Assembly (NCBI GenBank): GCA_964525555.1
Contig: CAZGHN010000004.1
Span: 62,001-126,000, forward strand
Source of the DNA: JAFGHJ01 sp964525555
GTDB taxonomy: Bacteria > Hydrothermota > UBA3072
Reading direction: 5' to 3'
Length of the DNA: 64,000 nucleotides
Part shown: positions 54,151 through 62,388 of the stretch, one piece after another
Position numbering within the stretch: position 1 is the first letter of the stretch
Layout of the letters: each line of letters begins with the position of its first letter
Notes under the pieces: model-generated
What the model was told of the DNA's origin: nothing
Databases searched by the model: none
The model's input: the letters and a program-made list of their open reading frames with translations, nothing else
Translations under genes and position numbers: made by a program

Positions 54151-55462
54151 TGTAGAGCTAAAGCCAAAAGAGATAGTTCAAGAATTAGCTCGATATATAA
54201 TTGGGCAGAACGAAGCAAAGAAAGCCGTAGCTATTGCCATAAGGAACAGATGGAGGAGGCAGCAGGTAAATGGGGATATGGAAGAAGAGATTTATCCTAA
54301 TAATATAATAATGATAGGTCCTACGGGCGTCGGGAAGACCGAAGTTGCAAGAAGACTTTCTCTTATTATGAATGCTCCGTTTGTAAAGACCGAGGCTACC
54401 AAATTTACAGAAGTTGGGTATGTGGGTAGAGATGTGGAATCCATGGTGAGAAGTCTTATGGATGTTGCCGTTAAAATGGTTCAATCGAGAAAGATTGAAG
54501 AAGTTCGAGAGAAGGCTTTGAAGTTGGCGGAAGAAAAAATTCTCGATTTGCTTGTGCCGGGCGGCTCTGTTGGTGAAACGATGGATGAAAGCAGGGAGAA
54601 AATGAGGGGAAAGTTAAAGGATGGAGAATTCGAGACACGAAAGATTGAGCTTGACCTCAAAAAACAGGACAAGCCTTTTATTGAAATCCTTGGTGCCGTT
54701 GGTCCCGAGCAATTAAGCCTCGGTGTTCAGGATGCTTTTTCAAATCTGATACCAAAGTCTACGAAAAAAAAGTTTGTCACTATTTCTGAGGCCAGAGAAA
54801 TTTTTTTAAAAGAAGAATCCGAAAAATTAATAGATCGAGATGAAGTTATCGAAGAAAGTAAAAGAATTACCGAAAACTCAGGCGTAATATTTATTGACGA
54901 AATAGACAAAATTATAGGTGGGGATTCTAAGGCGGGGCCCGATGTGTCCAGGCACGGTGTTCAGAGGGATCTTTTGCCTCTTGTTGAGGGAACTACGGTA
55001 AACACTAAATACGGTCCGGTAAACACAGATCATATACTCTTTATATCAGCCGGAGCTTTTTCTTCTACTTCTCCTTCCGATCTTATTCCGGAATTACAGG
55101 GAAGATTTCCCATAAGAGTAGAATTTAAGGATCTTAGTAAAGAGGATTTTCGTAGGATTCTTGTTGAGCCGGATAATTCTCTTGTTAAGCAATATAAAGC
55201 TTTGTTTAAAGCTGAGGATTTCGAACTTGATTTCAGCGAAGAAGCTTTGACTTTGATTGCCGATTATTCGAAGAGAGTTAATGAGATAAGCGAAAATATA
55301 GGTGCGAGAAGACTGCAAACTGTTATGAATGCCTTGCTCGAAGACTATCTCTTTGGAATGCCTGATTTGAAGAGTAAGAAAATTTTTATTGAAGAAGAAG
55401 ACGTCAAAAACGAGCTTGAAAAAATAGTCAGCGATGAAAACTTGAGCAGGTACATCTTATAG
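54140..55462 (+). CDS. hslU: ATP-dependent protease ATPase subunit HslU
   Basis: AAA+ unfoldase that feeds HslV. 440 residues: Walker A GPTGVGKT at 60-67, pore motif GYVGRD at 93-98, a charged I-domain (about 110-230), Walker B VIFIDEID at about 251, sensor 2 'ENIGARRLQ' at about 390, and the C-terminal tail 'SRYIL' that docks into HslV pockets. Starts inside hslV. The following gene begins at the very next base. Confidence 0.97.
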   Translation: MRNNVELKPKEIVQELARYIIGQNEAKKAVAIAIRNRWRRQQVNGDMEEEIYPNNIIMIGPTGVGKTEVARRLSLIMNAPFVKTEATKFTEVGYVGRDVESMVRSLMDVAVKMVQSRKIEEVREKALKLAEEKILDLLVPGGSVGETMDESREKMRGKLKDGEFETRKIELDLKKQDKPFIEILGAVGPEQLSLGVQDAFSNLIPKSTKKKFVTISEAREIFLKEESEKLIDRDEVIEESKRITENSGVIFIDEIDKIIGGDSKAGPDVSRHGVQRDLLPLVEGTTVNTKYGPVNTDHILFISAGAFSSTSPSDLIPELQGRFPIRVEFKDLSKEDFRRILVEPDNSLVKQYKALFKAEDFELDFSEEALTLIADYSKRVNEISENIGARRLQTVMNALLEDYLFGMPDLKSKKIFIEEEDVKNELEKIVSDENLSRYIL

Positions 55463-55891
55463 ATGGTCTGGGAGAGTCTTACTAATTTTAAGCGGGAAGA
55501 AGTTAAGAGTAGCAGAGAAGCTCTGGAAAAAATATTGTTTTGGGTGAAAAAAACCCAGGAAATAGATTATTTTTTAGAAAGAGAAGAAAAATACTCGTTT
55601 GGGATAGGGAAGGGAGTTGTTTTATATAAAAAACAGGAAAACACGGATGAACAAGAGTTGTCTATACTGGTATCCAGTACTCCTGTAAAGTATGATTCTT
55701 TCGATGGTATACCTATTTCCATTTTCTGTTTCCTCTCCTCTACGAAAGACAAAGACAATCATCTTAAGTATCTTTCCAGGTTTTATAGGTTAATTAATTT
55801 CACTACCTTTAGAGAAAGTATTTTGAGCATGGATTCTATAGAAGGAGTGAGAAAATTAATCAAAAAAGAAGAGGAGAGTTTCGGCCAGTGA
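55463..55891 (+). CDS. Degenerate PTS EIIA (type 2)-like domain protein
   Basis: 142 residues. Residues 45-138 match the PTS EIIA type-2 (fructose/PtsN) fold by pattern: 'YSFGIGKGVVLYKK' where active members have 'GxAIPHAR'; 'SIFCFLSSTKDKDNHLKYLSRFYRLI' where they have 'lvfll..P....HLxxLaxla'; and a C-terminal 'FRESILSMDSIEGVRKLIKKEEE'. The phosphorylated histidine is replaced by lysine (K56), while the second conserved histidine (H100) is present. This suggests a regulatory or binding domain that can no longer accept phosphate. The fold call is by pattern only. Starts directly after hslU and overlaps the VanZ-like gene by four bases. Confidence 0.62.
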   Translation: MVWESLTNFKREEVKSSREALEKILFWVKKTQEIDYFLEREEKYSFGIGKGVVLYKKQENTDEQELSILVSSTPVKYDSFDGIPISIFCFLSSTKDKDNHLKYLSRFYRLINFTTFRESILSMDSIEGVRKLIKKEEESFGQ

Positions 55892-56196
55892 AACGTATTC
55901 CATTTTTTTTATGGCTGGTCATTCTAATTGTTTCTACCTCTCTTCCATTGTCGGCAATTCCTGAAGTCGATGTTTTTGGATTGGATAAACTATCACATTT
56001 TTTTCTTTTTTCTGTTTTGATACTATTTCTCTTTTTTGGATTTGGAAAGAAGAATTGGAAGTTTGTAATTTTTGTTACTCTTTTTGCAGTATTAGACGAG
56101 GCAAGTCAGTATTATGTTCCTGGTAGAATTGTTAGCATTTATGATTTTATCTTTAATTTGTCGGGTGTGGGAATTGCATATTGGGTTTTAAGTTAA
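55888..56196 (+). CDS. VanZ-like small membrane protein (copy 1)
   Basis: 102 residues, about four hydrophobic segments, with the VanZ-family landmarks 'DKLSHFFLFSVLILFLFF' (about 33-50; DKLSHFFLFSVLILFL) and 'LDEASQYYVPGRIVSIYDFIFNLSGVGIAYW' (residues 67-100; LDEASQYYVPGR, DFIFNLSGVG). The start GTG overlaps the previous gene (GTGA). The role of such stand-alone VanZ-like proteins is unclear; teicoplanin resistance is only known for the prototype. Confidence 0.82.
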   Translation: MKRIPFFLWLVILIVSTSLPLSAIPEVDVFGLDKLSHFFLFSVLILFLFFGFGKKNWKFVIFVTLFAVLDEASQYYVPGRIVSIYDFIFNLSGVGIAYWVLS

Positions 56197-56215
56197 AGGG
56201 AGGCTTAAATTTTAT

Positions 56216-57469
56216 ATGAGTTATAAATCTGATTTCAAAAATGTTAAAGGGACAAGAGACATTCTGCCCGAGGAAGCGATCAAATGGAATAGAATAGAAG
56301 ATGTTATCCGGGAAAAAATGGATGATTATAATTTTCAGGAAGTAAGATTCCCTACGTTTGAATCTACCGAGCTTTTCAGAAAGTCAACAGGAGAAAGCAC
56401 GGACATAGTTCGTAAAGAAATGTTTACCTTCGAGGATATGGGAGGCAGGAGTCTTACTTTAAAGCCCGAAGGTACTCCCTCTGTAGTCAGAATGTTCCTT
56501 CAATATGGGCTTTTTAATAAAGGAGCCCTCCAAAAGTTTTATTATATTGAACGAATGTTCAGGCAGGAAAGGCCGCAAAAAGGAAGGTATAGAGAATTCA
56601 GACAATTTGGTGCCGAAGTCATAGGTTCAGCCTCTGCCGAGACTGATGCGGAACTTGTGAAATCGGCTCTGGATATATTTAAAGAATTGAATATTAAAGG
56701 GGTAAAGCTGAATATAAACTCTATAGGGTGCCCGAAGTGCAGGAGGAATTTTGTTCGGGAACTGAAGAGTTTTTTAAAGGGAAAATTATCAGGTATGTGT
56801 GAAGATTGCAACAGAAGATACACGGAGAACCCATTGAGAATATTGGATTGTAAAAAAGATAAAGGAAAAATTATGGATGCTCCATGCCCGAGTGATTTTC
56901 TTTGCGAGGAGTGTAGTGAACACTTTGAAAGATTTAAGAGCCGGCTTGATTATTTAAAAATTGATTTTAATATAGATACTCGTCTTGTGAGAGGGCTTGA
57001 TTATTACACTAAGACGGTTTTCGAATTTATTCACAGCGGTCTGGGGTCGCAAAATGAGGTTGGAGGAGGGGGAAGGTATGATGAATTAATTAAATTTTTA
57101 GGAGGAACCCCCACTCCTGCTTCCGGATATGCCGTCGGGTGTGACAGGATGATGCTGCTTTTGCCGGAAAAAGAAGAAAAGATAAGTGTGGACGTTTATT
57201 TTGTTACTTTCGATGATGAATCAGATCTTTCGGCATGGAAAATACTGAATGAGCTGCGCGAAGAAGGTTTTTCGTGCGATAAAGACCCTATGAGAAGAAG
57301 CGTTAAATCTCAATTTAGAGAAGCTGACAGGCAAAACGCGAAATGGGTTATAATAATCGGAGAGAATGAGAGAGAAAAAGGTGTAATTCAATTGAAAGAT
57401 ATGAACAAAGGTCAGCAGAAAGAAGTGCCGATGGATGTCGGTAAAATAATTAAGGAATTGAAATGTTAA
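56216..57469 (+). CDS. hisS: Histidyl-tRNA synthetase
   Basis: Charges tRNA-His. 417 residues: motif 1 in the 'VRFPTFESTELF' region, TLKPEGTPSVVRMF, motif 2 'FYYIERMFRQERPQKGRYREFRQFGAEVIG' (ERMFRQERPQKGRYREF), HisA motif 'RLVRGLDYYTKTVFEF', motif 3 'GYAVGCDRMM', and a C-terminal anticodon-binding domain. A cysteine-rich insertion at about 168-240 (CPKCRR, CEDCNRRY, CKKD, CPSDFLCEEC) looks metal-binding. GGGAGG precedes the ATG by 12 bases, farther than usual. Overlaps aspS by seven bases. Confidence 0.96.
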   Translation: MSYKSDFKNVKGTRDILPEEAIKWNRIEDVIREKMDDYNFQEVRFPTFESTELFRKSTGESTDIVRKEMFTFEDMGGRSLTLKPEGTPSVVRMFLQYGLFNKGALQKFYYIERMFRQERPQKGRYREFRQFGAEVIGSASAETDAELVKSALDIFKELNIKGVKLNINSIGCPKCRRNFVRELKSFLKGKLSGMCEDCNRRYTENPLRILDCKKDKGKIMDAPCPSDFLCEECSEHFERFKSRLDYLKIDFNIDTRLVRGLDYYTKTVFEFIHSGLGSQNEVGGGGRYDELIKFLGGTPTPASGYAVGCDRMMLLLPEKEEKISVDVYFVTFDDESDLSAWKILNELREEGFSCDKDPMRRSVKSQFREADRQNAKWVIIIGENEREKGVIQLKDMNKGQQKEVPMDVGKIIKELKC

Positions 57470-59181
57470 GAGATGTGAATTGCGGGAGCCTGAGAGCAAG
57501 AGACGAAGGCAAAGTTGTTACTTTGGCCGGGTGGGTTAGGAAAATCCGTGATCACGGAGAAATAATATTTATAGATCTCTGGGATAGGCATGGCGTTACG
57601 CAGGTTGTATTTGCCCACGGAGATTTTGATATTAAGAAGGCAAAAAAGCTAGGGTTGGAATGGGTGATAGCCGTAAAAGGTAAAGTACAGAAGAGACCTG
57701 TCGATATGATAAATAAAGGTATGAATACAGGAGAAATAGAGGTCAATGTTTCGGACTTAACCATTTTGAATAAGTCGGAAATCCCACCTTTTGTAGTACA
57801 GGAAGACCTGCAGGCTGAGAAAGAATTGCGTTTTAAATACAGATACCTTGACTTAAGGAGAGAAAAAGCATTAAAGGGATTAATCCTTCGTCATAAATTA
57901 ATGCAGGTAGCAAGAAAAGTTTTGAACGAAAAAGGTTTCTTGGAAGTTGAGACTCCAATTCTTGCGACTCCTACTCCTGAAGGAGCGCGTGATTTTCTTG
58001 TTCCTTCACGTCTTCAGAGTGGAAAATTTTATTCCCTTGCACAGTCTCCGCAATTATACAAGCAAGTCCTAATGGTCGCAGGATTTGATAGATATTATCA
58101 GATTTCTAAATCTTTTAGAGATGAAGATATGAGAGGAGACCGTCAGCTTGAATTCACTCAGATAGACCTTGAAATGTCTTTTGTTGAAAAGGAAGATGTG
58201 TTTGCAGTAGGGGAAGATTTAATGAGCGCTTTTCTTAAGGAAGCACTCGGAGAAAAAATTCATGCACCATTCCCTAAATTAACTTATAGAGAAGCAATGG
58301 AGAAATATGGGACCGATAGGCCGGACCTCAGGAATCCTCTTTTTATAGAAGATTATAGCAAACCAGGAAAAAGCGGAGATTTCGGAATCTTGAATTCGGC
58401 TTCGAGAATTAAGGGAATTAAAGTAAAAGGTATTTTCAGCCGAAGCGAAATAAGCGAATTTGAGGAAGTGGTTAAGAAATCCGGTGCGAAGGGTCTCTTG
58501 TACTTAATTAATGGTAAAAATAACTATAAAGGGTCTTTTGTGAAATATTTTAAGGATTGCAGTATATTTGATTTAAAAGCTGGAGAAACTCTCTTTCTGA
58601 TTGCGGGAGATAAATATAAAGAAGTGCTTGCTCCTCTTGGAGATTTGCGAGATGCTCTTGGTAAGAAGTTAAATCTCATTGATGATGGATGGAAATTCTT
58701 GTGGGTTACCGATTTTCCCGTTTTCGAGTGGGATGAAGAAACCGGCTGCTGGATTCCCTGCCATCATATATTTACAGAGCCCGCAAGCGATGCAAGAGAT
58801 ATAGAGAAGAATCCCGGTGAAGTTATAGGGAAACAGTATGATCTGGTTCTTAACGGTGTAGAATTGCTTTCTGGAAGCATTAGATGTCATAATCCTGAAA
58901 TCCAGTTAAAGTTAATGAAAATTATAGGTATGAGCGAAGAAGAAGCCATGAGTAAATTCGGTTTTCTGCTTAAAGCTCTTTCTCTTGGGGCTCCTCCACA
59001 TGGTGGTATGGGTTTGGGTTTCGACAGGATATGCATGCTGCTTGCTGGAGAGAGTTCGATTACCGATGTAATTGCATTCCCTAAAACGCTTAGTGGTCTT
59101 GGGTTAATGGAAGGTTCCCCAGGTCCGGTAAGTGATGAAGACCTAAAAGAATTACATTTAAAGATAATTAAAGATGGGTAA
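57463..59181 (+). CDS. aspS: Aspartyl-tRNA synthetase, bacterial type
   Basis: 572 residues. OB-fold anticodon domain (about 1-110), class II motif 1 'FLEVETPILATPTPEGARDFLV' (LEVETPILATPTPEGARDF), motif 2 'FRDEDMRGDRQLEFTQIDLEMSF', a GAD insertion (about 290-405, typical of bacterial AspRS) and motif 3 'GLGFDRICMLL'. Whether it is discriminating or also charges tRNA-Asn cannot be settled without a genome-wide check for asnS or gatCAB. It overlaps def by eight bases. Confidence 0.96.
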   Translation: MLRDVNCGSLRARDEGKVVTLAGWVRKIRDHGEIIFIDLWDRHGVTQVVFAHGDFDIKKAKKLGLEWVIAVKGKVQKRPVDMINKGMNTGEIEVNVSDLTILNKSEIPPFVVQEDLQAEKELRFKYRYLDLRREKALKGLILRHKLMQVARKVLNEKGFLEVETPILATPTPEGARDFLVPSRLQSGKFYSLAQSPQLYKQVLMVAGFDRYYQISKSFRDEDMRGDRQLEFTQIDLEMSFVEKEDVFAVGEDLMSAFLKEALGEKIHAPFPKLTYREAMEKYGTDRPDLRNPLFIEDYSKPGKSGDFGILNSASRIKGIKVKGIFSRSEISEFEEVVKKSGAKGLLYLINGKNNYKGSFVKYFKDCSIFDLKAGETLFLIAGDKYKEVLAPLGDLRDALGKKLNLIDDGWKFLWVTDFPVFEWDEETGCWIPCHHIFTEPASDARDIEKNPGEVIGKQYDLVLNGVELLSGSIRCHNPEIQLKLMKIIGMSEEEAMSKFGFLLKALSLGAPPHGGMGLGFDRICMLLAGESSITDVIAFPKTLSGLGLMEGSPGPVSDEDLKELHLKIIKDG

Positions 59182-59665
59182 GGTAAGGATTTATCCGGAT
59201 TCAATTTTACATGAAAGAGCAAAAGAGGTAGAAGATTTTTCCAACATCCATCATCTGATTGAAAGAATGCTTAAAACTATGACGGATGAAGAAGGACTTG
59301 GGCTGGCCGCCAATCAAATAGGAGTGGCAAGTCAGGTGATGGTTGGCAGATCAGGTGAAGAGAAAGGAAAAATAGTACTGATAAATCCGATAATTGTTAA
59401 GGCGGATGGTGAAGATGTTATGGGAGAAGCTTGTCTTTCTGTTCCCGATGCTTCTGTGGAAATACCTCGAGCAGAGATTCTTGTAGTACGAGGATTTGAT
59501 GCAGATGGAAAAGAAGTCGAGTATGAAGTGGAGGGACTTATAGCGAGGATGGTGCAGCACGAAATAGACCACCTGAATGGTGTATTAATAATAGATTATT
59601 TATCAAATAAAGATTTGTTGAAATTTCAGATGGAATACGGCAAGAGTGAAGAGGAGGAAAAATGA
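59174..59665 (+). CDS. def: Peptide deformylase
   Basis: Removes the N-formyl group from nascent proteins. 163 residues with the three metal-site motifs: GLAANQIG at 43-50, ACLSVPD with C87 (EGCLS in most enzymes, here EACLS), and QHEIDHLNG with HEIDH at 129-133. The C-terminal extension is short and acidic. Co-occurrence with an initiator tRNA in the window is only coincidental by distance. Overlaps argF by four bases (ATGA). Confidence 0.95.
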   Translation: MGKVRIYPDSILHERAKEVEDFSNIHHLIERMLKTMTDEEGLGLAANQIGVASQVMVGRSGEEKGKIVLINPIIVKADGEDVMGEACLSVPDASVEIPRAEILVVRGFDADGKEVEYEVEGLIARMVQHEIDHLNGVLIIDYLSNKDLLKFQMEYGKSEEEEK

Positions 59666-60582
59666 AAAAAGATTTTGTTTCAATGAGTGATATCGATAGA
59701 GTCGAATTTTTGGAAATTTTAAGAGATGCAAGCATACTAAAAAAAGAGAAGGAAAAAACATTGGAGAAGCAACCTCTTAAAGGTAAAGTTCTTGCGATGC
59801 TTTTTGAAAAACCGTCACTACGTACAAGATTTACATTCGAATCTGGAATTTATGAACTCGGAGGGATGGCTGTTTATTTTGCACCTTCCGATATTGATAT
59901 CGGAAAGAGAGAAAGCATTGAAGATATTGCAAAGAATCTCTCCAGATGGGCTTCCGGTATAATGGCAAGGACTTTCGAGCATTCAACTGTTACCGGTCTT
60001 GCGGAGAATTCAACTATACCTGTTATAAACGGTCTTTCTAATCTGGAACATCCCTGTCAGATATTGGCGGATTTCCAGACGATAACCGAGAAGAAAGGAA
60101 AACTTGATAATGTAAAACTTGCGTTCATCGGTGATGGTAATAATGTCTGTAATTCTATGATGTTGGCTTCCGCACTTATGGGAGTTGATTTTAGAGTTGC
60201 CCATCCTAAGGGGTACGAGCCGAATAAAGATATAATAGATGAAGCAAAAAAATTAGCTTCTGCTTCCGATGGTAAAATTACTATAACAAACGATCCGAAA
60301 GAAGCTGCAGATGGAGTCGATGTTATCTATACGGATGTCTGGGCTTCGATGGGGTTTAAACACGAAGCAGAAGAAAGAAGGAAAGCCTTTGCTTCTTTTC
60401 AGGTAAATAAAGAAGTTACCCTCTGTGCCGATAAAGGTTATATATTTATGCACTGTTTGCCTGCGATAAGAGGAGAAGAAGTTACCTCGGAGATAATTGA
60501 CGGACCGCATTCCGTTGTTTTCGACGAGGCGGAAAATCGTCTCCACGCGCAGAAAGCGCTGATGTTGAAGTTGATGAGGTAG
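59662..60582 (+). CDS. argF: Ornithine carbamoyltransferase
   Basis: Makes citrulline from ornithine and carbamoyl phosphate. 306 residues: carbamoyl-phosphate loop SLRTR at 52-56, HPCQ at 130-133, 'FIGDGNNVCNSMM' and the ornithine-binding 'DVWASMGF', and catalytic 'MHCLPAIRGEEV' at about 264. It is the last gene of the 10-kb run; no other arginine gene is nearby. Preceded by GAGGAGG. Confidence 0.96.
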   Translation: MKKDFVSMSDIDRVEFLEILRDASILKKEKEKTLEKQPLKGKVLAMLFEKPSLRTRFTFESGIYELGGMAVYFAPSDIDIGKRESIEDIAKNLSRWASGIMARTFEHSTVTGLAENSTIPVINGLSNLEHPCQILADFQTITEKKGKLDNVKLAFIGDGNNVCNSMMLASALMGVDFRVAHPKGYEPNKDIIDEAKKLASASDGKITITNDPKEAADGVDVIYTDVWASMGFKHEAEERRKAFASFQVNKEVTLCADKGYIFMHCLPAIRGEEVTSEIIDGPHSVVFDEAENRLHAQKALMLKLMR

Positions 60583-61080
60583 TAATCGGGGCGCAGATTT
60601 AACAGGATAGACAGGATTTTTTATTGTTGTTTAACAAAATCCCGCCCCACAACCCCATTATCCACATGTAGAAAATGTAGAAATTGTAGTTTCTGTTTTT
60701 ACTATTTAACTATTTTTCGATTTAACCATTTAACTTAGATTTGAAAAATCTATTTATTAACCACTGAGCACAGAGAGAAACAAAAAACTCACAGAGAAAA
60801 CAGAGAAAAAAAGAAAAAACTGTATTTTTCTGTTTAAAACCCATCACACCACCTAGAAAATCATTGAGCCACTAAGGCACAAAGACACAAAGAAAAAACT
60901 GATTTATTTAACCACGAAATATACTAAATACACTAAACCCCACCACCTTTTTTAATTTTGTGTTAAAAGAAAACACACTAAAAAACTAATTAGCCGCTGA
61001 ATTATACGGTTGCACACTTTTTTTGAGTTTTTTTCTTCGGTCATCCGTCGTCGGTCTGCGGTCGTTCTCAATTCTTTTTC
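60583..61080 (+). repeat. 500-bp gene-free spacer built of repeat families
   Basis: Between argF and the VanZ-like gene. In order it holds a 'gcgcagatttaacaggatagacaggattt' block, 'ctatttaactatttttcgatttaaccatttaac' (60709-60738), several 'accactgagcacagag / aactcacagagaaaacagag' units (60760-60890), 'accacgaaatatactaaatacac' and 'cggtcatccgtcgtcggtctgcggtcg' (61038-61064). No frame over 60 codons looks coding. No terminator hairpin is convincing. Confidence 0.7.
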
Positions 61081-61093
61081 CTAGAGTTTGTTC

Positions 61094-61121
61094 TTGACTT
61101 GATAGATTTACGATATAGATT
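61094..61121 (+). promoter_or_regulatory. Promoter of the second VanZ-like gene, probably leaderless
   Basis: TTGACT (61094-61099), 16-base spacer, TAGATT (61116-61121), five bases before the ATG at 61127. No Shine-Dalgarno sequence is possible if this promoter is used. Confidence 0.65.
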
Positions 61122-61126
61122 GAATT

Positions 61127-61546
61127 ATGAAAAATAGATGGCGGGTATTGTTGCTGGTTGTATTGAGCCTGGGCATGCTTTTCCCTTTCTACTTATTTCG
61201 TCGATTCTCACCTGCTTACAGGACGGGTTTTGACTGGCTTTTTCACACGGATATATCTCATATAGTGGCGCGTCTCATTTTTTACGGTGTGCTGGCATGG
61301 TTAATGTTTTCTCTATTTTCTAATAAAAGACGTTTAAACCACCCAGTTATTGTAGCTTTGGGAGTTTTAGGAATAGCTATAATGCAGGAGGTAGTTCAGT
61401 TAATAGCGGGACAGGGGCCTGTGGGCCTGGATGATTTTTTTGATGTTCTCGTGGATATGACTGGAACCGCTATTGGAATTATTGTTTTTAGGAGGAATTG
61501 GCGTAAAAAAGATCCGAGCAAATTAACTAATTCACGAATCAAATAA
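61127..61546 (+). CDS. VanZ-like membrane protein (copy 2)
   Basis: 139 residues, four hydrophobic segments, with 'SHIVARLIFYGVLAWLMFSLF' (VARLIFYGVLAWLMF) and 'IAIMQEVVQLIAGQGPVGLDDFFDVLVDMTGTAIGII' (MQEVVQLIAG, DDFFDVLVDMTGTAIG). These correspond to the DKLSHF...DEASQ...DFIFNLSG landmarks of copy 1 at 55888, so the two are diverged members of one family. Basic C-terminal tail. Monocistronic with its own promoter. Confidence 0.8.
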   Translation: MKNRWRVLLLVVLSLGMLFPFYLFRRFSPAYRTGFDWLFHTDISHIVARLIFYGVLAWLMFSLFSNKRRLNHPVIVALGVLGIAIMQEVVQLIAGQGPVGLDDFFDVLVDMTGTAIGIIVFRRNWRKKDPSKLTNSRIK

Positions 61547-61590
61547 TTGACCGCCTACTTTTGAAGGCATTGTATAAGGGTTTTCAATAA

Positions 61591-61627
61591 TTTTGTACTT
61601 GACATTTGTACCAAAATTGATTAAAAT
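61591..61627 (+). promoter_or_regulatory. Promoter of the ferritin-like gene with overlapping inverted repeat
   Basis: TTGACA (61599-61604), 17-base spacer, TAAAAT (61622-61627). Arms TTTTGTAC (61591-61598) and GTACCAAAA (61608-61616) form an inverted repeat that covers the -35 box, a plausible operator. AGAGGTG precedes the ATG. Confidence 0.6.
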
Positions 61628-61653
61628 GATATATAGAGGTGATTTAGAGGTGT

Positions 61654-62172
61654 ATGAGTAATAAAATTAACACAAATTCTGAGTTGGTTCTGGGGAAAAT
61701 TCTTGAGAAAGCTATTGAATCCAAGAAAAAAGTAAGCGTTATATACGAGAGGTTCGCTGAGTTATTTTCTCATGTGCCTGAAATTAAAGATTTCTGGAAT
61801 AAAATGAAGCTTAAGCAAATGGCTCATGCAGATTGGCTGGAAGAAATCAAGGAATCTTTGACAGAAGAGCAAATCCTTTCTTTACCCGAGGTAGAGTTCG
61901 TTCTGAAAACACATTCCATTAATAACCTATTTGATGAGCAATCTGAGAAAGAAATTTATAATCTTCATGATGCGTTTAAAATTGCACATGAAATTGAATT
62001 TTCCGAAGTTAATGATCTCTTTAAGATGCTTTCCAGGGAATATATTTCCTCTGAAAAGAAGAAGAATTTTATTCTTGCTGAAATTGATGAACATCGTCAA
62101 CACATAATGACATTGCCGGAAAAGTTCAGAGATGGAATGTTGATGAAAGAAATAAAGGTGGACGAAGACTAG
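61654..62172 (+). CDS. Ferritin-like/rubrerythrin-fold protein with incomplete metal ligands
   Basis: 172 residues, four predicted long helices. The first is 'LGKILEKAIESKKKVSVIYERFAELF', the second 'FWNKMKLKQMAHADWLEEIKE', the third 'IYNLHDAFKIAHEIEFSEVNDLFKML' and the fourth 'FILAEIDEHRQHIMTLPEKF'. The spacing is that of rubrerythrin-type diiron proteins, but the ExxH motifs read QMAH and EHRQH, so a normal diiron site is not assured. Possible role in metal storage or redox defence; the call is by pattern. It has its own promoter and an inverted-repeat operator candidate. Confidence 0.55.
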   Translation: MSNKINTNSELVLGKILEKAIESKKKVSVIYERFAELFSHVPEIKDFWNKMKLKQMAHADWLEEIKESLTEEQILSLPEVEFVLKTHSINNLFDEQSEKEIYNLHDAFKIAHEIEFSEVNDLFKMLSREYISSEKKKNFILAEIDEHRQHIMTLPEKFRDGMLMKEIKVDED

Positions 62173-62221
62173 GTTAAATACAGTACTCAGAAACCAAGGT
62201 TTATAGAGCAAGTTAAATAGT

Positions 62222-62293
62222 AAATTTAGGGATTAGGATTTGGGGGTTAGGATTTAGTTTTGACTTTTGACGCCGGACATTGGACTTTGGACC
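62222..62293 (+). repeat. 'ttagggattaggatttggggg / gacgccggacattggactttgg' repeat
   Basis: Same pair of families as 38509-38563, in the same order and orientation: a 'gggatttaggatttag' tract followed by 'gacttt...ggacattggactttgg'. Confidence 0.75.
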
Positions 62294-62304
62294 AAAAAAT
62301 CTTC

Positions 62305-62332
62305 TTGACATAAACGTTTTACAATTTATATT
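62305..62332 (+). promoter_or_regulatory. Promoter of cysK
   Basis: TTGACA (62305-62310), 16-base spacer, TATATT (62327-62332). The leader is about 50 bases and holds GGAGAGG before the ATG at 62389. Confidence 0.75.
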
Positions 62333-62388
62333 GTTTCGTATGAAGTATATTCATTTTTATATAAATATAGAAATTGATGGAGAGGTTT

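Noticed and set aside
55888..56196. Glycopeptide resistance gene
   Set aside because: VanZ-like proteins are widespread; no vanHAX genes or drug-target changes are visible, so no resistance role can be claimed.
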